Shown here piece after piece: positions 31,583 through 40,331 of a DNA stretch of 64,000 nt (its first letter is position 1; each line of letters starts with the position of its first letter). The notes under the pieces were generated by a model, which had not been told where the DNA came from, searched no databases, and was given only the letters and a program-made list of their open reading frames with translations. Origin of the DNA: CAYXWM01 sp964468805 (GTDB taxonomy: Bacteria > Bacillota > Clostridia > Lachnospirales > WRBF01); the NCBI GenBank assembly GCA_964468805.1, contig CAYXWM010000006.1:1-64000 (forward strand). Reading direction: 5' to 3'. The position numbers and the translations under genes are program-made.

Positions 31583-31982
31583 ACCAAAAGTAGCTTTTAT
31601 CTGCGTTCATAACTCCTGTCGAAGCCAAATAGCCGAAGCTTTGGGAAAACATCTTGCAAGTGATGTTTTTGAAAGTTATTCTGCGGGAACCGAGACTAAG
31701 CCCCAAATTAACCAAGATGCTGTCCGTCTAATGAAACAGCTTTACGGAATTGATATGGAGCAAACACAGAAATCAAAACTCCTAGAAGAAATCCCTACTG
31801 TTGACATAGTTATCACCATGGGCTGCAATGTAAACTGCCCAAACTTACCCTGCAAGGAACGATATGACTGGGGACTTGATGACCCGACAGGGAAATCCGA
31901 TGAGGAATTTATACGTACAATTGAAACAATAGCACAAAAAATTCGGTTGCTTACCGATAAAATAAAATCAGTAACTATTTAG
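31575..31982 (+). CDS. arsC: Arsenate reductase ArsC, low-molecular-weight phosphatase type
   Basis: 135 residues, GTG 31575 inside the end of acr3. P-loop CVHNSCRSQ (Cys10 to Arg16, CX5R), then the second and third redox cysteines in MGCNVNCPNLPC, and DWGLDDPTGK with the general-acid Asp. Reduces As(V) to As(III), using thioredoxin, for export by Acr3. Last gene of the operon. Confidence 0.92.
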   Translation: MNKPKVAFICVHNSCRSQIAEALGKHLASDVFESYSAGTETKPQINQDAVRLMKQLYGIDMEQTQKSKLLEEIPTVDIVITMGCNVNCPNLPCKERYDWGLDDPTGKSDEEFIRTIETIAQKIRLLTDKIKSVTI

Positions 31983-32010
31983 TCAATATTATTATTTAAG
32001 GAAATTACAT

Positions 32011-32046
32011 AAAAGAGGATATCCAATTCAACGGGTATCCTCTTTT
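32011..32046 (+). terminator. Rho-independent terminator of the arsenic operon
   Basis: AAAAGAGGATA / TATCCTCTTTT, 11-bp stem with a 14-base loop. Confidence 0.82.
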
Positions 32047-32089
32047 AGCGTTTTACCGGGATGTAAACGAGATTCTTATTTTTTTGGGC

Positions 32090-32146
32090 TTGACAAAATA
32101 GGTCTATTGCGTTAGACTTAATTATATGGTCTGTTACGATAGACCC
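32090..32146 (+). promoter_or_regulatory. Promoter with two BlaI/MecI-type operator dyads
   Basis: TTGACA (32090-32095), 17-base spacer, TAGACT (32113-32118). Dyad 1 GGTCTATTGCGTTAGACT (32101-32118) covers the -10; dyad 2 GGTCTGTTACGATAGACC (32129-32146) lies just downstream. Both have half-sites GTCTA/TAGAC around a 6-base centre, which fits a dimeric BlaI-like repressor acting on its own operon. Confidence 0.75.
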
Positions 32147-32168
32147 TTAGTATGAAAGGGTGAAAAAT

Positions 32169-32528
32169 TTGGACAGTTTTAAATTATTTGATGCGGAATA
32201 TCGCTTTATGTGCTTGGTTTGGGGTAACGAACCCGTAAATTCCACGGAACTTGTAAAAATGTGCGGCAAAGAGTTTTCATGGAAGAAATCAACCACTTAT
32301 TCTATTATAAAAAGGCTCTCGGAGCGTGGAATATTAAAAAACGAAAATGCTACGGTGGTTGCACTGGTAAAGCGTGAACAGGTACAAAAATATGAAAGTG
32401 AGCAAATCATGGAGAAGGCTTTTAATAACTCCTTGCCTTCATTCATAACGGCGTTTTTATCCGGAAAAACCATTTCCAAGGACGAAGCCGAAAAGATAAA
32501 GAAAATGATAGAGGAGGCAACCGAGTGA
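32169..32528 (+). CDS. BlaI/MecI-family repressor
   Basis: 119 residues from TTG 32169, eight bases after AAAGGG (a GTG at 32160 overlaps that site). Winged-helix of the Penicillinase_R family: DAEYRFMCLVWGNEPVNSTE, then SWKKSTTYSIIKRLSERGIL and a short dimerisation helix region ending KDEAEKIKKMIEEA. The stop overlaps the start of the M56 protease gene by 4 bases. It should be released from DNA by cleavage when the protease is activated. Confidence 0.9.
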   Translation: MDSFKLFDAEYRFMCLVWGNEPVNSTELVKMCGKEFSWKKSTTYSIIKRLSERGILKNENATVVALVKREQVQKYESEQIMEKAFNNSLPSFITAFLSGKTISKDEAEKIKKMIEEATE

Positions 32529-35269
32529 ATGGGATTTTCATTGAGATTCTGAACTTTAGTTTTACTGCAAGTATCATCGCCCTTGCCGTAATGCTTGTTA
32601 GGTTTTTCTTAAAAAAAATGCCTAAGCTGTATTCTTACGGTTTATGGGCTGTTGTGTTTGTGAGGCTCATATGTCCTCTAACCTTTGAAACGCCGGTTAG
32701 CTTTAGTCCGGTGGAGCAGAAATTAATACCTCAAAGCATAGTTTTTTCCGAAACTTCTTCTATTCAAAACGAAGCTGCGGTTATTGAAAATGCGGTAAAA
32801 AACACCACCAAGCCGGAACTGTCGGTAAATATTCCGGTAAATGTAAACGTACCCGTTAATATCAGTCCTATTCAAATTATGCTTACATTCGGGGTTTATA
32901 TTTGGATTTTGGGCATTTTTGTATTGCTGATTTGTTCGGCTGCCGGTTATTTCCGTTTGCGTAATAGGGTGAAAACAGCAATAAGGTTAGAAAACAATGT
33001 ATTTGAAACGGACCGCATACAAACACCATTTGTTTTGGGGTTTATACGTCCGAAAATATATCTTCCCATAGGGCTTACAGGTAGCGAATTTGAATATATC
33101 CTAAAACACGAACAAACCCATATAAAGCGGATGGATTATATAATTAAGCCCTTTGCATTTATAATTACAGTTATTCATTGGTTTAATCCTATAGTATGGT
33201 TCTCTTTTATACTTATGTCCGGGGATATGGAGCTTTCTGCCGATGAAAGCGTTATGAAACAGTGCCATAAGGATATCAGAGGAGCTTATGCAAATTCCTT
33301 GCTTTCCATGTCCGTCAAAGGAAGCGGCTTTTTTAGCCCTCTTGCCTTTGGTGAAACAGGGGTCAAGGAAAGGATTAAGAATATTTTGAAATACAAAAAG
33401 CCTGCTCTATGGATAAGTATGGGAGCGTTTATTATAGTTTGTGCTATGAGTTTTATATTTTTAACAAGCTCTGCGTCGGGCAATAAAATTGAAGATGAGG
33501 TTATGGCATGGGCAAGGAGCTTATCTGTTTCGGATGTTGAGTCCATTGAAACGGTTATTAAACACTCAGACGAAAATCCAAGATACAAAAATTTATCTAG
33601 AGATGAGTTTGACAAAATCGTAAGCCTTATAAACAACAGCAAAGGTACGTTTATAAGCCAACCTCTTAAATTTGCGGAAAGTACTGCTTTTTATATTACA
33701 ACCAAAGATGGCGTTATTCACAGCTTTTCCAATATGTCAAACACATATCTTGCCATAGATGAAAAATGCTATAGTCTGCCCGATTCTTGGTTTGTTGAAA
33801 ACTTTAAAGGCTACGATGAACCTACTGAACCTTTGCCGGACGGTTTTTGGAAACGTATAAACGGACAAAGCCATGTAATAAAAAACTTGGCAAAGGAGCT
33901 TTTTAGAAATAAAACTCCGTATTTAGGCGACGCTTCGAAAGTAGGAGGTATTTTAAATAATTTGCCTTCAACCAAACTGATTCCCACACTTTACGGAAGC
34001 GGAATGGAGTTGTTTACCAAAGAACCGCCTTACGGTTTGGCTTTCAATTTAAACTCACAGGACAAGGAACTTGCAAAGAGTTTAAACGAAAAAAGCGCCA
34101 AGTCTGTTTTTATAAAGAATGCCGCTGTGTTATTCAGCCTTGTTGATAATTTGGAATATGTTCGTTTTATAATAACGTTCAATGGGAAACCCGGTTTGGA
34201 AATTGCCTTGCAGAGAGCTGAAATAGAAGCTGTTATGCCGGAAGATGTGAGAATATATGCAAAAGATGAAGATAGTTTTGTTGAATTTATGCTGACTCTT
34301 ATGAATACAGATTACTCGGAAATGAATTATGAAAATGCAGATAATTTCATTAGCAGCAGCATATCAACCTTCATCGAAAAAAATCTGAATATAATCACGT
34401 CAAGCCCGAGAGAAGTGTCAAATACCTATGCTTATATTAATATCCATAAAAAAGAGTATGACGAGCTGGTGAAGCTGGATAATGACATGCTTATTTACAG
34501 CTTTATCCAATTCGAACAGGGCGGTCAGGTGGGTTTAAAGGGTAATATAATGGCAATTGCCTGCCAAGAAATTTTAAGCCGTGATAAATACAGCGGCGAT
34601 TTAGACCTTTACTATGACACCGGTCAAGGTTGGTATGATTCTTTTAAAGAATACATTCTACAAAAAGAAAAAACGGATAAAGATAACGAAGACTTTAAAA
34701 AATCCAAAGCACTACAGACTCTTACTTGGACTTTAGACAGTCTCAGAGCAAAACCTATGCCGGACTTTGAATATTCGGGTGAGGATAAGCTTTTAAAGCA
34801 AGTATACGATATAGAATTGCAGGAATACCAAGGATTTAAGTACAAAGGAAACAGCTTTTTAATTATTGCACCTTATATTATGGGTTCATATAAAGAAGGA
34901 GACAAAATAAAGGTATTTACTGTTACAAACGCAGAGTTATATGTACTTTACGACAACGAAATCCAACAATATAGCGGTGCAGTTATACCCACAGCAATAA
35001 CATTCAAGGAAAACGCTGACGGAACTTATGAAATTGAAAAGTATGAAAAGGCAAGGGACGGCGGAGACTACGGTATATCAATTCACGAATTTTGCAAGAT
35101 GCCCGTATCGGGCAACGAAATTCCCGGTCTTGCGGACAAAATGATTAAATACGACCAAAACGCTGTAAAATTGCTTTTGCGGGAAAATATGATAAGTCAC
35201 TTAAAAAGCAATAATTTAACCGGCATTAAATTCAGACATCCGGACGGTACTTTTGAGCAATTGACGTAG
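32525..35269 (+). CDS. BlaR1-type M56 membrane metalloprotease with a large extracellular part
   Basis: 914 residues, GTG/ATG overlap with the repressor; ATG-equivalent at 32525. Four N-terminal membrane segments; zinc motif HEQTH (His195) with ELSADE downstream; a fifth membrane segment near residue 300. Instead of the penicillin-binding sensor of true BlaR1, the ~600-residue outer part looks like several small domains, one resembling DUF4825 (NKTPYLGDASKVGGILNNLP near residue 470). No S-x-x-K penicillin-binding motif is apparent, and no beta-lactamase gene is nearby. The signal it senses is unknown; it probably cleaves the repressor encoded just upstream. Confidence 0.88.
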   Translation: MNGIFIEILNFSFTASIIALAVMLVRFFLKKMPKLYSYGLWAVVFVRLICPLTFETPVSFSPVEQKLIPQSIVFSETSSIQNEAAVIENAVKNTTKPELSVNIPVNVNVPVNISPIQIMLTFGVYIWILGIFVLLICSAAGYFRLRNRVKTAIRLENNVFETDRIQTPFVLGFIRPKIYLPIGLTGSEFEYILKHEQTHIKRMDYIIKPFAFIITVIHWFNPIVWFSFILMSGDMELSADESVMKQCHKDIRGAYANSLLSMSVKGSGFFSPLAFGETGVKERIKNILKYKKPALWISMGAFIIVCAMSFIFLTSSASGNKIEDEVMAWARSLSVSDVESIETVIKHSDENPRYKNLSRDEFDKIVSLINNSKGTFISQPLKFAESTAFYITTKDGVIHSFSNMSNTYLAIDEKCYSLPDSWFVENFKGYDEPTEPLPDGFWKRINGQSHVIKNLAKELFRNKTPYLGDASKVGGILNNLPSTKLIPTLYGSGMELFTKEPPYGLAFNLNSQDKELAKSLNEKSAKSVFIKNAAVLFSLVDNLEYVRFIITFNGKPGLEIALQRAEIEAVMPEDVRIYAKDEDSFVEFMLTLMNTDYSEMNYENADNFISSSISTFIEKNLNIITSSPREVSNTYAYINIHKKEYDELVKLDNDMLIYSFIQFEQGGQVGLKGNIMAIACQEILSRDKYSGDLDLYYDTGQGWYDSFKEYILQKEKTDKDNEDFKKSKALQTLTWTLDSLRAKPMPDFEYSGEDKLLKQVYDIELQEYQGFKYKGNSFLIIAPYIMGSYKEGDKIKVFTVTNAELYVLYDNEIQQYSGAVIPTAITFKENADGTYEIEKYEKARDGGDYGISIHEFCKMPVSGNEIPGLADKMIKYDQNAVKLLLRENMISHLKSNNLTGIKFRHPDGTFEQLT

Positions 35270-35286
35270 TAACTTTATATTCAACG

Positions 35287-35323
35287 AAGGCAGTATCCTA
35301 TACACCTAGGATGCTGCCTTTTT
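35287..35323 (+). terminator. Rho-independent terminator
   Basis: AAGGCAGTATCCTA / TAGGATGCTGCCTT (one T-G pair) with a 6-base loop and TTT. Confidence 0.82.
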
Positions 35324-35476
35324 CATTTTTATAGGTTCCGATTCCAAAGACGGTCTGATTTATACATATTTTATAGATACTCCTTAGCCAAGGAAGCACA
35401 TTATGTAGCACATTACAACGTGTAAAGGAATAAGATACAGGACAAGGGTAATTAAACAACAAAGGAGGATATGCTC

Positions 35477-37012
35477 TTGAAATTCACAAATTTAACCCCA
35501 ATTAATGGGTTTGACAGTACAAATTTAAATAATGCAAGACAAAATAACTATGCTTGGTCCATGAGTGAATTGGACAACTTCATTTATGTGGGTACCGGAA
35601 GAAATATCCTTTATAATATTATCAAGCAACTTGAGCCGGGAACGAAAATTCCCGATTTGATTAAACCCGATCCGGTTGATAATCGGGCTGAAATTTGGCG
35701 TTATGATAAAGACGGGTTAATTGATTGGCAACGTGTTTACAAGGCTCCCGCCGATTCAGGCATTACCGGATTCAGATTTATGATAAATCATATTCCTTTT
35801 GGCGGCAGCCCTGCCCTTTATGCCGCAAGTTACGGTAACAGTGTAAAAGTATTGAAATCAACAAACGGAGTTAATTGGTTTATATTGCCCGGTAACTTGG
35901 CGGGTACTTCATCCAGAGCTATGGTCAATTTTAGGGGCAAGTTGTATATGTCTACTGTTGACGAAAGCAGCTCAAGTGAGATTCCGTATTTATACAGCAG
36001 CCCGGACCCTGAGTTTTTCCCTTGGAGACTTATCACAGACGTTAATGACCCGGATTTTGACCCGGAACAAAACCCGAAAGGTGCTATAAGCAATATGGCT
36101 GTTTTTAATAACAGGCTTTATGTTGCCACCAGCAGTTCGGAGGGTGCAGCGGTTTGGAGAACAAACGGGCACGAACCGAGAATGAATGACTGGACATTGG
36201 TTGTAGACAACGGTTTTGGCGACCCGGCTAATGTATATACTCTTAGCATAGGGGTATTTAAAGATCATCTCTATGTAGGCGGAACAAAACAATTGCCCTT
36301 GGCTTGGTTTATTCCTATGGGTTGCGACATTGTAAGAATTGATAAACGTGATAATTGGGAGCTTGTTGTTGGCGGAAATCCGTTTATTCCGGTAGGCTCA
36401 CTTGATCAATGTTGCCACTGTCATCATGACGACTATCGCCGCCGCATAGGCTCCGGTTTCAACAATCCATTCAACGTATATGCTTGGCAAATCCAAGAAT
36501 ATAAAGGGAAATTACTGATAAGCACCTTTGATGATTCAAGTAACATGGAGGTAATACTCACTACTCTTCTAGCAAACAGAGAAGCGTTGTATGAAATAAT
36601 AGGTGTATTAATCACTGATATATTAATCGAAATTTATTTGAGTGTTGTAGAAATCCTGCGAGCTATACACTATCCAATAGGATTCGACTTGTATGTTTCG
36701 GGTGATGGAGTTAATTTTAAACCCGTAACCTTAAACGGGCTTAATAACCCAAATAACTACGGCGGAAGAATGCTTTTTGTGGATAAGTATTATGGATTAT
36801 ATCTGGGTACTGCCAATCCTTTCCAAGGTTGCGAAGTATATAAAATCAGAGAATTTGACAACTGCCATGAAAGCTATCTCGGTGATGAGCATTACGCAAA
36901 TCTATGGAAGGCAAGAGATATTTTACTTGAAAAATACAGCTTGATAGAGGAACACATGCCTACTATCCTGAAATTTATGCCCGATAACGGATATAAAAAC
37001 TTTATTGTGTAG
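35477..37012 (+). CDS. Uncharacterised beta-propeller-like protein
   Basis: 511 residues from TTG 35477, eight bases after AGGAGG; ATG 35471 is too close to it. No signal peptide. Repeated blade-like segments: NFIYVGTGRN, ALYAASYGNSVKVLKSTNGV, GKLYMSTVDES, NRLYVATSSSEGAAVWRTNG, DHLYVGGTKQ, GKLLISTFDDSSN, YYGLYLGTANPFQGCEVYKI. These look like kelch or sialidase-type propeller blades. A Cys/His cluster (QCCHCHHDDY, about residue 315) could bind metal. A hydrophobic insertion (~355-395) interrupts the last blades. Terminators stand on both sides, so it is monocistronic. Function unknown. Confidence 0.78.
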   Translation: MKFTNLTPINGFDSTNLNNARQNNYAWSMSELDNFIYVGTGRNILYNIIKQLEPGTKIPDLIKPDPVDNRAEIWRYDKDGLIDWQRVYKAPADSGITGFRFMINHIPFGGSPALYAASYGNSVKVLKSTNGVNWFILPGNLAGTSSRAMVNFRGKLYMSTVDESSSSEIPYLYSSPDPEFFPWRLITDVNDPDFDPEQNPKGAISNMAVFNNRLYVATSSSEGAAVWRTNGHEPRMNDWTLVVDNGFGDPANVYTLSIGVFKDHLYVGGTKQLPLAWFIPMGCDIVRIDKRDNWELVVGGNPFIPVGSLDQCCHCHHDDYRRRIGSGFNNPFNVYAWQIQEYKGKLLISTFDDSSNMEVILTTLLANREALYEIIGVLITDILIEIYLSVVEILRAIHYPIGFDLYVSGDGVNFKPVTLNGLNNPNNYGGRMLFVDKYYGLYLGTANPFQGCEVYKIREFDNCHESYLGDEHYANLWKARDILLEKYSLIEEHMPTILKFMPDNGYKNFIV

Positions 37013-37076
37013 CCTTTGATAAAGATAATCCATTGTTCAAAGTTGTAGGGGATTATTACACGAACGCAAAGAAAAA

Positions 37077-37136
37077 AGAGGGCATTGCAAACACAGTCAT
37101 GAATAATTATGTCCGTGTATTTGGCAATGCCCTTTT
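37077..37136. terminator. Bidirectional terminator between convergent genes
   Basis: AGGGCATTGC / GCAATGCCCT with further pairing inside (AAACAC / GTGTATTT), A-run on the left and TTTT on the right. Confidence 0.78.
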
Positions 37137-37144
37137 GGGTATCA

Positions 37145-37417
37145 TTAAAAATATGTATTTCCGCCGAGAATAAAGTAGGTAGCAGCTAGTGTAATTAAAG
37201 CTGCCAAAGGAATCAATATTTTAAATTTAATGTGCTTTGTTTTGTGGCGAAAGGAATACATAGACAGAAAACTACCCACGCCACCCAGCAAAAACGCAAA
37301 CATCAGCAGGCTCGCTTCACTGATACGTCGCTTCCTTTTTATGGCAAAGTATTTATCCAAGCCAAACTGTATAAAGGTAATAAGGTTCCATAATAACAAG
37401 ACATACAAAGGTTTCAT
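37145..37417 (-). CDS. DUF1294 family membrane protein
   Basis: 90 residues, ATG 37417. Two to three membrane segments. The family signature is clear: QFGLDKYFAIKRKRRISEAS (slightly split), LGGVGSFLSMYSFRHKTKH, and a C-terminal hydrophobic helix. Members are found fused to cold-shock domains or alone; function unknown. Monocistronic. Confidence 0.85.
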   Translation of the reverse strand: MKPLYVLLLWNLITFIQFGLDKYFAIKRKRRISEASLLMFAFLLGGVGSFLSMYSFRHKTKHIKFKILIPLAALITLAATYFILGGNTYF

Positions 37418-37445
37418 AATTCTCCGTTTTTCTTTACGAAATATA

Positions 37446-37543
37446 ATGATTCCATTTAAACAGAGGACAAAAATAATTGATTTTTTCCAACGGTTAAAGG
37501 GAAAAACGATTATTTTTGTCTTTCATCTTATATGGAATTAGTT
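37446..37543. mobile_element. MITE family B, copy 2 (inverse orientation)
   Basis: 98 bp from ATGATTCCATTTAAAC to TATATGGAATTAGT. It matches the 16613 copy read on the other strand, including AACGGTT in the centre and GACAAA in both arms. Confidence 0.72.
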
Positions 37544-37599
37544 TAAAAAGATTTGGGGATTTTATCGCATCTCCGGGTTAAGGATATTTAATAAAATGC

Positions 37600-37628
37600 T
37601 TGCAATTGGCAAAAAGCTATGCTATACT
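37600..37628 (+). promoter_or_regulatory. Promoter of the rimP-nusA-infB operon
   Basis: TTGCAA (37600-37605), 17-base spacer, TATACT (37623-37628). It lies ~395 bases before rimP, giving a long leader that contains a hairpin and a MITE. Confidence 0.6.
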
Positions 37629-37657
37629 GAAAATATTAATTATTGCGTTGTCTTCGG

Positions 37658-37677
37658 GAGTGGGTCTAAACCCACTC
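37658..37677 (+). promoter_or_regulatory. Leader hairpin
   Basis: GAGTGGGT / ACCCACTC with a CTAA loop, then TTTCTGTTTGTGTT. It is about 25 bases after the expected start of transcription and may be a weak attenuator. The spacer 37418-38022 otherwise holds only the two MITEs and this promoter. Confidence 0.5.
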
Positions 37678-37705
37678 TTTCTGTTTGTGTTAGAGCCAAA
37701 ACCGG

Positions 37706-37835
37706 TATACTTAATTGAATAAGGATAGTAACAAAAACCATTCTTTGTAATCGGTTCGCTATTGCGTTTTTTATGAAAAACGTAGGTCGCTCACCATTAA
37801 GCTTTTGTTACTGCTTAATCCGGCAATTAAGTATC
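37706..37835. mobile_element. MITE family A, copy 4, in the rimP leader
   Basis: 130 bp from TATACTTAATTGAATAAGGA to AATTAAGTATC, the most diverged full copy. It is inserted between the operon promoter and rimP, so it is transcribed as part of the leader RNA, where its arms should fold into a long hairpin. Confidence 0.75.
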
Positions 37836-38022
37836 TTTCTCCGGCTGTAATAAATTAATTTGCAATAACTTTTCCGGAAGGGAAAACAGGGGCTTGCCTC
37901 TGCCGTATAAAAGGTCGTTATATTAATTTATTATAAAATCCAAATAAATTTCGATGCCGGATTAACAGCCGTTGGTTTGCATTGCACAACGGCTACAGGC
38001 ATAGCTTGAAAGGAATGATTAT

Positions 38023-38484
38023 ATGTCCGGCAACAACATTATTAAAACCGTAAGCGAATACCTTGTTCCCATTATGGAAGAAGGCTCCTTGGAGCTTTAC
38101 GATGTTGAATTTGTTAAAGAGGGACGAAACCGGTATTTGAGAATATATATTGACAAAGATACAGGCGTTACCATCGACGATTGCGAATTTGTCAGCCGTA
38201 AAATCGAACAAATTTTGGACGAAACCGACCCTATCAGCGTACCCTATATTTTGGAGGTAAGCTCCGCAGGTATAGAACGTACTTTCAGAAAAGAAAGCGA
38301 TTACACCAAATATATAGGCTCAAACGTAGAAATCAAACTCTATGAACCTTTAAACAACAGAAGAAAATATGTAGGCGAACTACTGGGGCTTAAAGACGAT
38401 GTTGTCTCCATTAAGGAAGAAGACGGAAGCGAAATCGGCTTTCCCAGACAAAACGTTGCAAAATGCAAACTGAAAATGTTCTGA
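38023..38484 (+). CDS. rimP: Ribosome maturation factor RimP
   Basis: 153 residues, ATG 38023, AAAGGA upstream. RimP fold in two parts: N-terminal domain with LELYDVEFVKEGRNRYLRIYID and ITIDDCE-like VTIDDCEFVSRKIEQILDE, YILEVSSAGIERTF, then the small Sm-like C-terminal domain (VGELLGLKDDVVSIKEEDG). Needed for 30S subunit maturation. First gene of the nusA-infB operon. Confidence 0.95.
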   Translation: MSGNNIIKTVSEYLVPIMEEGSLELYDVEFVKEGRNRYLRIYIDKDTGVTIDDCEFVSRKIEQILDETDPISVPYILEVSSAGIERTFRKESDYTKYIGSNVEIKLYEPLNNRRKYVGELLGLKDDVVSIKEEDGSEIGFPRQNVAKCKLKMF

Positions 38485-38684
38485 TATATGACAGATGAGT
38501 AATTAAACAAAACAGTCCTTTTTTGTACGAAAATACGAACGCTTCGACGATTTTTCGTCACAAAAACAGATTGTATTAAAGTTAATTTACTTTACCGGTT
38601 GCATTAACATTCGCATTAATAATATACGATTAAATATAAAATTACAACCGTATTTTTTATCTTTATTAGGGAGGCGGTAGGAAA

Positions 38685-40019
38685 ATGAATAAAGGCACTG
38701 ATTTAATTGAAGCTTTGAATCAGGTTGCAAAAGAAAAGAACATAGACAAGGAAATAATTTTTGACGCAATCGAAACTTCATTGGTATCCGCTTGTAAGAA
38801 AAATTTCGGAACTTCACAAAATATAAAAGTAATTATAGACAGAGAATTGGGCGATGTAAAAGTTTTTGCCCAAAAAGAAGTAACCGAAGACCCAACGGAC
38901 TTGAATTTACAAATATCACTGGAAAATGCACGTAAAATAAGCCCTACTTATGAATTGGGCGATTTGGTGGATATAGTGGTTACGCCGAAAAATTTCGGTC
39001 GTATTTCCGCTCAAACAGCAAAACAAGTGGTAGTGCAAAAATTCAGAGAAGCCGAACGTGAAATCTTGTATAACGAATTTATTACCAAAGAAAAAGAAAT
39101 AATGACCGGAATAGTCCAACGCAAGGACAGAAAAAATGTAATCATAGCCTTGGGTAAAATAGACGCACTCTTACCCCAGTCGGAGCAAATCCCTGGGGAA
39201 GAATACGATTTTCAAAGCAGAGTCAAGGTTTACGTTTACGAAGTAAAACAAACAACAAAGGGACCGGTTATCAACGTATCCCGTACCCATCCGGAATTGG
39301 TTAAAAAATTATTCGAACAAGAAGTACCGGAAGTTTCCGAAGGTATAGTTGAAATAAAATCCATTTCCAGAGAACCCGGTATACGCTCAAAAATTGCCGT
39401 TTATTCCAATAACCCCAACGTTGACGCTGTGGGTGCCTGTGTAGGTCAAAACGGTTGTCGTGTTAATGTTATAGTTTCGGAATTACGAGGCGAAAAAATT
39501 GACATTATCAACTGGAGTGCCGACCCGAAACAATATATAGCCCAAGCATTAAGCCCCAGTAAAGTTTTGGCGGTGGCTTTAAACGAAGGCGATCAAAGTG
39601 CAAAAATCGTTGTTCCGGATAATCAACTTTCCCTTGCCATAGGCAGAGAAGGTCAAAATGCAAGATTGACAGCAAAACTCACAGGTTGGAGAATAGACAT
39701 AAGAAGCCAAACCCAGGCAGAAGCCACAAACTTTATAAACTTCGAAGAAACCCAAGATTTTGGCAGAGATGAAGAATATGAAGACGATTTCGACGGTAAC
39801 GCTGACGAAAATTATGATGAAAATTTTGAAGATGATTTCGAAATTACAGAAGATGACGAGTTTTCCGATGATTTTGATTTAACCGAAGAAGATAACAGGG
39901 ATTTGGACGATGACTATCCGGAAGATTCCGAATTTGAAGATGACTTTGATTTCGATGAAGATTATTCCGGTGAGCCGGAAGACGAACCCCACGATTTGGA
40001 AGACGATTCAGCCAAATAA
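38685..40019 (+). CDS. nusA: Transcription elongation/termination factor NusA with a long acidic tail
   Basis: 444 residues, ATG 38685, GGGAGG upstream. N-terminal RNA-polymerase domain (~1-125), S1 domain (~130-200), then KH domains with GACVGQNGCRVNVIVSEL and LAIGREGQNARLTAKLTGWR. From about residue 350 the protein continues for ~90 residues that are mostly Asp and Glu (DDFDLTEEDNRDLDDDYPED and similar). Typical Firmicute NusA ends after KH2, so the tail is an extension. Binds polymerase and modulates pausing and termination. Followed by ylxR. Confidence 0.95.
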   Translation: MNKGTDLIEALNQVAKEKNIDKEIIFDAIETSLVSACKKNFGTSQNIKVIIDRELGDVKVFAQKEVTEDPTDLNLQISLENARKISPTYELGDLVDIVVTPKNFGRISAQTAKQVVVQKFREAEREILYNEFITKEKEIMTGIVQRKDRKNVIIALGKIDALLPQSEQIPGEEYDFQSRVKVYVYEVKQTTKGPVINVSRTHPELVKKLFEQEVPEVSEGIVEIKSISREPGIRSKIAVYSNNPNVDAVGACVGQNGCRVNVIVSELRGEKIDIINWSADPKQYIAQALSPSKVLAVALNEGDQSAKIVVPDNQLSLAIGREGQNARLTAKLTGWRIDIRSQTQAEATNFINFEETQDFGRDEEYEDDFDGNADENYDENFEDDFEITEDDEFSDDFDLTEEDNRDLDDDYPEDSEFEDDFDFDEDYSGEPEDEPHDLEDDSAK

Positions 40020-40070
40020 CGATTAATTCTGTCTGTTTGGAATAAATCTGTATTAAGAAGGTGAATCGGT

Positions 40071-40331
40071 TTGAAGAAAATACCTTTAAGAAAATGTGTG
40101 GGTTGCATGGAAATGAAGGAAAAAACCTCACTTATTCGTGTGGTACGCAGTCCCGAAGGTGAGATTTTTATAGACAAAACAGGGAAGCATAACGGCAGAG
40201 GAGCTTATTTGTGTGCCGGTAAGGAATGTTTAAAGACAGCCCAAAAGAAAAAGTCTTTGGAGCGTTCCTTTAAAGCCCCTGTTTCCAAGGAAGTCTACGA
40301 AAGATTGGCAGAGGAGGCCGAAGGTGGATAA
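40071..40331 (+). CDS. rnpM: YlxR/RnpM family RNA-binding protein
   Basis: 86 residues, TTG 40071, AAGGTG upstream. DUF448 signature: RKCVGCMEMKEKTSLIRVVR and KTGKHNGRGAYLCAGKECLK. Small basic RNA-binding protein; the B. subtilis relative modulates RNase P. Overlaps the next gene by 8 bases. Confidence 0.93.
   Translation: MKKIPLRKCVGCMEMKEKTSLIRVVRSPEGEIFIDKTGKHNGRGAYLCAGKECLKTAQKKKSLERSFKAPVSKEVYERLAEEAEGG

Noticed and set aside
37230..37541. 103-codon open frame on the plus strand
   Set aside because: Antisense to the DUF1294 gene and running into a MITE; no ribosome site.
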